Shown: piece after piece, positions 28,481-33,621 of the stretch
Numbering within the stretch: the stretch's first letter is position 1
Layout: each line of letters begins with the position of its first letter
Source of the DNA: Gammaproteobacteria bacterium
GTDB taxonomy: Bacteria; Pseudomonadota; Gammaproteobacteria; Steroidobacterales; Steroidobacteraceae
Direction of reading: 5' to 3'
Assembly (NCBI GenBank): GCA_028293725.1
Contig: JAQGOE010000369.1
Span: 1 to 33,621, forward strand
Length of the DNA stretch: 33,621 bases
Translations under genes and position numbers: made by a program
Notes under the pieces: generated by a model
Databases searched by the model: none
Told to the model about the DNA's origin: nothing
What the model saw: only the letters and a program-made list of their open reading frames with translations

Positions 28481-28893
28481 TAGCGAACCTGCCTCTTCAC
28501 AAACGTGGTGGACACGGAGAGCTTCGAGCCGGCGAGACGAAACGCCTCGCGAGCGGTGACCTCATCCACGCCTTCCATCTCAAAGAGCACCTTGCCGGGC
28601 TTCACGCGCGCGACGTAGTACTCAACGTTACCCTTACCGCTACCCATACGAACTTCGAGCGGCTTCTTGCTGATCGGCACATCCGGGAAAACCCGGATCC
28701 AGATCTGGCCACCACGCTTCACGTAGCGGGCCATCGCACGGCGGGCCGCTTCGATCTCGCGTGCCGTCATGCGCGCGCGGCTGGTCGCCTTCAGGCCGAA
28801 CTCGCCGAAGGAGACATTGCTACCGCGTTGCGCCAGGCCAGCGTTGCGGCCCTTGAACTGTTTGCGGTACTTGGTACGTTTTGGCTGCAGCAT
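28480..28893 (-). CDS. rplP: 50S ribosomal protein L16
   Basis: uL16, near the peptidyl-transferase centre and A-site tRNA, 137 aa (136 in E. coli). Start [16 protein letters not shown]; the motif [14 protein letters not shown] is intact. Confidence 0.98.
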   Translation of the reverse strand: MLQPKRTKYRKQFKGRNAGLAQRGSNVSFGEFGLKATSRARMTAREIEAARRAMARYVKRGGQIWIRVFPDVPISKKPLEVRMGSGKGNVEYYVARVKPGKVLFEMEGVDEVTAREAFRLAGSKLSVSTTFVKRQVR

Positions 28894-28907
28894 GATTGCT
28901 TAGTCGC

Positions 28908-29642
28908 TCAGGCCTGCGCCGGGGCTTCAGTCGCCGGGGCCGGAGCCGCCACTGCCGGAGCAGCCGCAGCTTCGCCTTCGGCCACTGGCTGCGCCAGCTC
29001 GACCTTGTCAAACACTTCGCCTTTGAAGATCCACACTTTCACGCCGATGATGCCGTACGTGGTGTGGGCCTCCGACAGGCCGTAATCGATGTCCGCGCGG
29101 AAGGTGTGCAACGGGATGCGACCCTCGCGGTACCACTCGGTGCGGGCGATCTCGGAACCATTCAAGCGGCCCGACACGCGCACCTTCACACCCAACGCGC
29201 CACTGCGCATGGTGCTCATCACAGCGCGCTTCATGGCGCGACGGAACATCACGCGCTTTTCGATCTGCTGCGCGATGCTGTCGGCGACGAGCTGCGAATC
29301 GAGCTCCGGCTTACGGATTTCCGCGATGTTGATACGAACATCGGAGACGGCCATGCTGAGCAGCTTCGCCGTTTCCTGGCGCAGCTTCTCGATGTCCTCA
29401 CCCTTCTTGCCGATCACGATGCCCGGACGTGCCGTCTGGATCGTGATGTTGACTTTCTTTGCCGCGCGCTCGATCAGGATGCGGCTCACAGAAGCCTCGT
29501 GCAGCTTCGTCGTGAGGAACTTCCGCACGCGGTAATCGGTGTACACGTGGAGGGGGAACTGCTTCTTGCCGGCGTACCAGCGCGAAGTCCAGTCTCGGGT
29601 AATGCCCAGCCGTATGCCTAGCGGATTTACCTTCTGACCCAT
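28908..29642 (-). CDS. rpsC: 30S ribosomal protein S3 with Ala/Pro-rich tail
   Basis: uS3 of the mRNA entry channel, 244 aa (233 in E. coli). The N-terminal KH domain contains [10 protein letters not shown] with the G-K-K-G loop, and the C-terminal domain follows. From about residue 217 the sequence becomes an Ala/Pro/Glu tail ([15 protein letters not shown]), a variable extension also found in other bacteria. It starts 14 nt before rplP. Confidence 0.98.
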   Translation of the reverse strand: MGQKVNPLGIRLGITRDWTSRWYAGKKQFPLHVYTDYRVRKFLTTKLHEASVSRILIERAAKKVNITIQTARPGIVIGKKGEDIEKLRQETAKLLSMAVSDVRINIAEIRKPELDSQLVADSIAQQIEKRVMFRRAMKRAVMSTMRSGALGVKVRVSGRLNGSEIARTEWYREGRIPLHTFRADIDYGLSEAHTTYGIIGVKVWIFKGEVFDKVELAQPVAEGEAAAAPAVAAPAPATEAPAQA

Positions 29643-29645
29643 GCC

Positions 29646-29987
29646 TTAATCCTTCTTCCCGTCGCTGACGCCGACGGTGATGTGACTATTGCGCTTGACG
29701 ATGCGCGTGCCACGCCCTTTGGCGCGAGCCGCGAAGCGCTTCAACTGCGGCGCCTCATCGATATGGATGAGCGACACTTTCAACTCGTCGATGTCGGCGC
29801 CGTGGTTGTGCTCGGCGTTGGCGACAGCGGACTCGAGCACTTTGCGCACGAGATCCGCGCCCTTCTTGGGCATGAACTTCAACACGTTGATCGCGTTGCC
29901 GACCGGCTGGCCCCGCACCACGTCGGCGACGAGCCGGCATTTCTGCGGAGAGATGTGCGCGTAGCGCAGTTTGGAGGTGACTTGCAT
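29646..29987 (-). CDS. rplV: 50S ribosomal protein L22
   Basis: uL22, whose beta hairpin lines the exit tunnel, 113 aa (110 in E. coli). Conserved [15 protein letters not shown] and the tunnel loop [13 protein letters not shown] are present. Confidence 0.98.
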   Translation of the reverse strand: MQVTSKLRYAHISPQKCRLVADVVRGQPVGNAINVLKFMPKKGADLVRKVLESAVANAEHNHGADIDELKVSLIHIDEAPQLKRFAARAKGRGTRIVKRNSHITVGVSDGKKD

Positions 29988-30003
29988 CGTTACTCAACTG
30001 CCC

Positions 30004-30282
30004 TTAAGCAGACTCCACTTTCCGGTCGCCCGAGTGCGACTTGAATGTCCGCGTCGGGGCGAACTCGCCGAGCTTGTGTCCGACCATGTTCTCGCTGATC
30101 AACACCGGGATGTGCTGCCGGCCGTTGTGGACGGCAATGGTGAGGCCGACCATTTCGGGAATGACCATCGAGCGCCGCGACCAGGTCTTGATCGGCTTGC
30201 GATCGTTCTTGGCCGACGCCACCGTCACCTTTTTCACCAGGTGCAGATCGACGAACGGGCCTTTCTTCAATGAACGTGGCAT
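30004..30282 (-). CDS. rpsS: 30S ribosomal protein S19
   Basis: uS19 of the 30S head, partner of S13, 92 aa as in E. coli. Start [12 protein letters not shown]; the signature [12 protein letters not shown] is intact. Confidence 0.98.
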   Translation of the reverse strand: MPRSLKKGPFVDLHLVKKVTVASAKNDRKPIKTWSRRSMVIPEMVGLTIAVHNGRQHIPVLISENMVGHKLGEFAPTRTFKSHSGDRKVESA

Positions 30283-30297
30283 CTAACGAAGCTCCCG

Positions 30298-31134
30298 TTA
30301 GCGAATCTTGTTCTGGCGGCGCTGCACGATCATGCTGTCCGTGCGCTTGTTGCGTCGCGTCTTCAAACCCTTGGTGTTCCAACCCCACGGCGATACCGGG
30401 TGCGGGTTACCTTGGGCCGACTTACCTTCACCACCACCGTGCGGGTGATCGACCGGGTTCATCACGACACCGCGAACGGTCGGGCGGATACCGCGCCAGC
30501 GCTTCGCGCCGGCCTTTCCGTAACTGCGCAGGTTGTGCTCGTCGTTACCGACTTCGCCGATCGTGGCGCGGCAGTCGATGTGCACCTTACGCGTCTCACC
30601 AGACTTCAAACGCACCGTCGCATAGCTGCCTTCGCGAGCCGTGAACGAAACGGAGCTGCCGGCGCTGCGGGCGAGCTGACCACCCTTACCGGGCTTCATC
30701 TCGACGTTGTGTACGATCGAGCCGATCGGAATGTGCCGCAGGGCCATCGCCGTACCGGCCTTGATCGGAGCATCGGAGCCTGAGCGGATCTCGTCGCCCG
30801 GCTTCACGCCCTTGGGCGCGAGGATGTAACGGCGCTCGCCGTCCTTGTACAACACGAGCGCGATGTGGCTCGTGCGGTTCGGGTCATACTCCAAGCGCTC
30901 GACAACTCCGGCGATGCCGTCCTTGTCGCGTTTGAAGTCGATGATGCGGTACTTCTGACGCGAGCCACCACCAACATGCCGCGTGGTGATGCGACCAGAG
31001 TGGTTGCGCGCGCCAGTCTTGTTCTGGTGCGTGGTCAGGGGCTCGAACGGGCCGCCCTTGTGGAGGTGCGACCGGTCGATCTTGACTACCGCGCGGGTGC
31101 CCGGCGATGTCGGTTTGTACTTGATGAGAGCCAT
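30298..31134 (-). CDS. rplB: 50S ribosomal protein L2
   Basis: uL2, needed for subunit joining and peptidyl-transferase activity, 278 aa (273 in E. coli). The C-terminal signature [12 protein letters not shown], with the conserved His, is complete, and the N-terminal OB-like domain starts [12 protein letters not shown]. Confidence 0.99.
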   Translation of the reverse strand: MALIKYKPTSPGTRAVVKIDRSHLHKGGPFEPLTTHQNKTGARNHSGRITTRHVGGGSRQKYRIIDFKRDKDGIAGVVERLEYDPNRTSHIALVLYKDGERRYILAPKGVKPGDEIRSGSDAPIKAGTAMALRHIPIGSIVHNVEMKPGKGGQLARSAGSSVSFTAREGSYATVRLKSGETRKVHIDCRATIGEVGNDEHNLRSYGKAGAKRWRGIRPTVRGVVMNPVDHPHGGGEGKSAQGNPHPVSPWGWNTKGLKTRRNKRTDSMIVQRRQNKIR

Positions 31135-31146
31135 CGTAGTTTCCTA

Positions 31147-31449
31147 TCAGGCCTTCGCGCGGGCTTCGTAGTCGATCGTCTGACCGGCGACGAGGCTCAC
31201 GTAAGCTTTCTTCCAGTCCTGCGTGCGACCGATGTTCTTGCCGAAACGGCGGGTCTTGCCCGGCTCGTTGACGACCTGCACACCGGCGACCTTCACTTCG
31301 AACATCAGCTCGACCGCTTTCTTGATGTCGGGCTTGGTGGCGTCGCGGCGCACACGAAAGGTGTACTGGTTGTGGTTCTGCATCGCCAGCGACGTCTTTT
31401 CGGTGACGTGCGGGGCAATGAGGACATTCATCAATTGCTCGCGAGTCAT
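31147..31449 (-). CDS. rplW: 50S ribosomal protein L23
   Basis: uL23, docking site for trigger factor and SRP at the tunnel exit, 100 aa as in E. coli. Conserved I-A-P-H-V-T-E-K-T and [13 protein letters not shown] are visible. The ATG overlaps the rplD stop by 4 nt. Confidence 0.98.
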   Translation of the reverse strand: MTREQLMNVLIAPHVTEKTSLAMQNHNQYTFRVRRDATKPDIKKAVELMFEVKVAGVQVVNEPGKTRRFGKNIGRTQDWKKAYVSLVAGQTIDYEARAKA

Positions 31450-32051
31450 TGCAAGCGCTCCTCAATCCGCTTAACCGCGGCCACCGTCATCAACACCTTG
31501 TCGTACGAGGCGAGCGCCAGCGGGTTCAGCGCCGTGACCTCGAGGACTTCGACGTACGGCAGGTTGCGTGAAGCGAGATACAACTTCTCGTCCGTCGCTT
31601 CGACGACGATCAACACCTTCTCGAGCGACCAGGACTTGAGCTGGTTCGCGAGCAGGCGGGTCTTCGGCGCCTCGAGCTGAATGGCGTCGGTAACGACGAT
31701 GCGATCCGTACGCGCGAGCTCCGAGAGCATCGAGCGGATCGCGACGCGGTAAGCCTTCTTGTTCACTTTCTGCGTGAAATCGCGGGGCTTGGCCGCGAAC
31801 GCCCGGCCACCGCCGACCCAGATCGGGCTACGGCTCGAGCCGGCGCGCGCCTGGCCCGTGCCCTTCTGCGCCCACGGCTTCTTGCCGCCACCACGCACTT
31901 CCGCGCGGGTTTTCTGCGCCTTGGTGCCAGCACGGCCGGCCGCGCGGTACGCGGTGACGACCTGGTGTACCAGGGTCTCGTTGTACTTCTGGCCGAAGGT
32001 CGCTTCCGACACCTCCAGCTCAGTACCGCCGCTGATTTGTTTGAGCTTCAT
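31446..32051 (-). CDS. rplD: 50S ribosomal protein L4
   Basis: uL4, tunnel-lining protein, 201 aa as in E. coli. The extended loop [17 protein letters not shown] is intact. In E. coli L4 is the autogenous repressor of the S10 operon, acting on the leader upstream of rpsJ. The only large structured leader here is upstream of rplC, three bases plus one gene before rplD. Confidence 0.98.
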   Translation of the reverse strand: MKLKQISGGTELEVSEATFGQKYNETLVHQVVTAYRAAGRAGTKAQKTRAEVRGGGKKPWAQKGTGQARAGSSRSPIWVGGGRAFAAKPRDFTQKVNKKAYRVAIRSMLSELARTDRIVVTDAIQLEAPKTRLLANQLKSWSLEKVLIVVEATDEKLYLASRNLPYVEVLEVTALNPLALASYDKVLMTVAAVKRIEERLQ

Positions 32052-32054
32052 GTC

Positions 32055-32777
32055 TTACTTCTTCCCGGCCTTCGCGGGGTCCTTGGACGGCGCGTTGCCG
32101 ACCTTGGTGGGCGCCACGGTCTTGCGCTTCGCAAGACGGGCGGCCTTCAGACCCGGACGCACGACCACCTGTCCACCCTCGGCACCCGGCACGGCGCCAC
32201 GGATGAGGAGCAGGTTGCGCGCGACGTCGATTTCAACAATGCGCAGGTTCTCGGTTGTCACGCGATCCACGCCCATGTGACCGGACATGCGACGACCCTT
32301 GAATACGCGGCCCGGGGTCTGACGCATTCCGATGGAGCCCGGGGAGCGGTGCGAGACCGACACGCCGTGAGTCGCCGGCAGACCGCCGAAGCCGTGACGC
32401 TTCATGACGCCCGCGTAGCCCTTACCCACCGTCGTTCCGGTGACATCGACCTTCTCGCCGACCTTGAACAGATCGACCTTCAGCTCGGCACCCGCCGCGA
32501 GCTCCGACTTCTCGCCAGCGGCGAGGCGGAATTCCACGAGAGCCTTGCCAGGGGCCACATTGGCCTTGGCGTAGTGACCCGCAACAGCCTTCGAATACAG
32601 CTGCGGGCGGCGCGAACCGTATGTGACCTGCACAGCACGGTAGCCGTCTTTTTCCTGCGTCTTGACCTGCGTGACGCGGTTCGGGAGAACCTCGATCACG
32701 GTGCACGGCACTGTTTCACCAGCGTCCGTGAACACACGCGTCATGCCAGCTTTTCGGCCGACGAGTCCAATTGCCAT
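32055..32777 (-). CDS. rplC: 50S ribosomal protein L3 with basic tail
   Basis: uL3, reaches the peptidyl-transferase centre and starts 50S assembly, 240 aa against 209 in E. coli. The core has [16 protein letters not shown] and the signature with [10 protein letters not shown]; from about residue 210 a Lys/Ala/Pro tail follows. The start at 32777 has a GAGG ribosome binding site. A GC hairpin (32792-32807) lies just before it. Confidence 0.98.
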   Translation of the reverse strand: MAIGLVGRKAGMTRVFTDAGETVPCTVIEVLPNRVTQVKTQEKDGYRAVQVTYGSRRPQLYSKAVAGHYAKANVAPGKALVEFRLAAGEKSELAAGAELKVDLFKVGEKVDVTGTTVGKGYAGVMKRHGFGGLPATHGVSVSHRSPGSIGMRQTPGRVFKGRRMSGHMGVDRVTTENLRIVEIDVARNLLLIRGAVPGAEGGQVVVRPGLKAARLAKRKTVAPTKVGNAPSKDPAKAGKK

Positions 32778-33021
32778 TACTGCCTCATTCATGCGCGACC
32801 GCGCGCAAGTTTTTTTACGGGCACCGCACAAGGGGCGACGCCAGTAGATTTAGCTAAAGCGGGAGGGGTAGAGACGACAAGAGAACCACGGGGCACGGTC
32901 GCACCTCGTGATTGCTCGAGTGGTCTTGGAGCTGGGGGCCCGTGAGGACCTACCGTTCCAACCTCGCCCGATGTCGCTTATGCGACCACCCTGAGGACTG
33001 CCCCAGGGCGAAAGGGCGCGC
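32778..33021 (-). ncRNA. Putative structured 5' leader of rplC
   Basis: The 276-bp rpsJ-rplC spacer begins with a promoter and then holds a hairpin-rich transcript of about 230 nt. In minus-strand order a closing stem CGCCC/GGGCG (33006-33010 with 32965-32969) encloses two hairpins, TGGGG/CCTCA (33001-33005 with 32992-32996, loop CAGT) and GTCGC/GCGAC (32982-32986 with 32973-32977, loop ATAA). That makes a three-way junction. Further stems follow: TTGGA/TCCAA with an inner GGTCC/GGGCC, an ACCAC/GTGGT enclosure, and the hairpin at the rplC start. No convincing ORF lies inside. A role as a ribosomal-protein-responsive leader is inference. Confidence 0.5.
32792..32807 (-). promoter_or_regulatory. 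Hairpin at the rplC ribosome binding region
   Basis: TGCGCG (32792-32797) and CGCGCA (32802-32807) form a 6-bp perfect stem with a 4-nt loop. On the minus strand it is preceded by a run of seven A and ends about 6 nt before the GAGG of rplC. It is the last element of the structured leader and could control access to the start site. Confidence 0.4.
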
Positions 33022-33037
33022 AGTATAGGCGCGCCCT
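33013..33037 (-). repeat. 9-bp-arm inverted repeat enclosing the -10 box
   Basis: AGGGCGCGC (33013-33021) and GCGCGCCCT (33029-33037) are perfect complements with a 7-bp centre that contains the TATACT -10 element. On the minus strand CCCTTTCG follows, so transcribed from rpsJ it could also form a terminator-like hairpin. Confidence 0.6.
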
Positions 33038-33050
33038 CGACCCGAATCAA
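33022..33050 (-). promoter_or_regulatory. Near-consensus promoter upstream of rplC
   Basis: On the minus strand TTGATT (33045-33050) and TATACT (33022-33027) are separated by exactly 17 bp. This is the best sigma-70 match in the ribosomal cluster. The -35 box starts 4 bp past the rpsJ stop, and transcription would begin near 33015. Confidence 0.65.
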
Positions 33051-33053
33051 CGA

Positions 33054-33365
33054 TTAATTGAGCTTGATCTGCACATCCACGCCGGCCGGGAGCTCGAGCT
33101 TCATCAGCGCGTCTACCGTCTTGTCCGTGGGGTTCAGAATGTCCATCAGCCGCTTGTGCGTGCGCAGCTCGAACTGGTCCCGGGCGTCCTTGTCGCCGTG
33201 CGGGGAGACCAGCAGCGTGAAGCGCTCCATCTTCGTCGGCAGCGGAACCGGCCCCTTCACGGTGGCGCCGGTGCGCTTCGCGGTTTCGACGATTTCACGC
33301 GCGGAGCTGTCGATCAAGCGGTGATCGAAAGCCTTCAGGCGGATGCGGATATTTTGGTTAGCCAT
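33054..33365 (-). CDS. rpsJ: 30S ribosomal protein S10
   Basis: uS10, also the antitermination factor NusE, 103 aa as in E. coli. Start [16 protein letters not shown]; conserved G-P-V-P-L-P-T-K and F-E-L-R-T-H-K-R-L are present. It follows tuf by 86 nt, in which I see no clear promoter or terminator, so it is probably cotranscribed with tuf. Confidence 0.99.
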   Translation of the reverse strand: MANQNIRIRLKAFDHRLIDSSAREIVETAKRTGATVKGPVPLPTKMERFTLLVSPHGDKDARDQFELRTHKRLMDILNPTDKTVDALMKLELPAGVDVQIKLN

Positions 33366-33451
33366 TGAATCGATACTCCGATATTCATGTTGCGCTTAGC
33401 GCGACTGCCCGCGTGGAGCAGCCGCCCTATGCGTCGGGTTTAGGAAACTCT

Positions 33452-33621
33452 TTACTTCAGGATCTTGGCGACGACGCCGGCACCGACGGTCTTACCACCC
33501 TCACGGATGGCGAAACGCAGCCCCTCTTCCATCGCGATCGGGCTGATCAGCTCCACGTTAATCTTGATGTTGTCACCAGGCATGATCATCTCCGTGCCCG
33601 CCGGCAACTCAATCGCTCCCG
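33452..33621 (-). CDS. tuf: Elongation factor Tu, C-terminal end (cut by window edge)
   Basis: The last 55 or so codons of EF-Tu are visible: [15 protein letters not shown], then [18 protein letters not shown] and the stop after K-I-L-K. This is domain III of the GTPase that delivers aminoacyl-tRNA to the ribosome. Its place before rpsJ fits the str operon order (rpsL-rpsG-fusA-tuf), which would lie outside the window. Confidence 0.98.
   Translation of the reverse strand, partial: GAIELPAGTEMIMPGDNIKINVELISPIAMEEGLRFAIREGGKTVGAGVVAKILK

Noticed and set aside
31965..32945. 326-codon plus-strand frame across rplC and part of its leader
   Set aside because: Antisense to rplC and the rplD start; Arg/His/Leu-rich shadow without motifs.
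32850..33050. 66-codon minus-strand frame inside the rpsJ-rplC spacer
   Set aside because: It starts within the -35 box, upstream of the predicted transcription start, and its translation looks random. The hairpin structure explains the region better.
33366..33451. Possible E. coli-like S10 leader between tuf and rpsJ
   Set aside because: Only 86 nt with a small GCGCTTAGCGC palindrome; no good promoter pair and too short for the known L4-responsive leader.

Overview
The window is a GC-rich, gene-dense stretch of a gammaproteobacterial chromosome. The protein types suggest the Xanthomonadales/Nevskiales/Steroidobacterales neighbourhood: gammaproteobacterial S14, S8 and RpoA, a short FeoB, and a lnt-corC-ybeY-phoH-miaB cluster. 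That placement is inference from gene content and order, because no 16S gene is present. I see no insertion sequence, prophage, CRISPR array, tRNA or rRNA gene. No gene-free gap exceeds 300 bp; the longest is the 276 bp between rpsJ and rplC.

Positions 1-9655 (all minus strand) hold one tightly packed unit, read as miaB > phoH (ybeZ) > ybeY > corC > lnt > Do-family protease > leuS > lptE, with lptE cut by the window edge. Most junctions are 1-4 nt overlaps or gaps of a few nt, so translation is probably coupled along the unit. It joins tRNA modification and charging (MiaB, LeuRS), rRNA maturation (YbeY, PhoH) and envelope biogenesis (Lnt, protease, LptE). The protease carries a lipobox and sits directly after the lipoprotein N-acyltransferase gene.

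Positions 9811-13404 hold ssb (minus) and uvrA (plus), divergent from a shared 195 bp region. Positions 13583-16116 hold an iron-uptake operon: feoA, feoB and a small membrane ORF with a C-terminal CxxC. Its promoter carries a Fur-box-like palindrome and appears to start transcription almost at the feoA ATG. A GNAT acetyltransferase and a small Ala/Pro-rich lipoprotein (both minus), a prolidase (pepQ, plus) and mscL (minus) follow.

Positions 19137-33621 (minus) hold the merged S10-spc-alpha ribosomal superoperon in the classical order: tuf (3' end), rpsJ, rplC, D, W, B, rpsS, rplV, rpsC, rplP, rpmC, rpsQ, rplN, X, E, rpsN, rpsH, rplF, R, rpsE, rpmD, rplO, secY, rpmJ, rpsM, rpsK, rpsD, rpoA, rplQ. 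It supplies ribosomal proteins, the SecY channel and the RNA polymerase alpha subunit.

The most notable unexplained structure is the rpsJ-rplC spacer. It holds a near-consensus promoter whose -10 box lies in the loop of a 9-bp-arm inverted repeat, followed by a leader of about 230 nt rich in hairpins. rpsJ itself has only an 86 nt spacer upstream. This suggests that the regulated S10 leader known upstream of rpsJ in Escherichia coli has a counterpart here placed after rpsJ.
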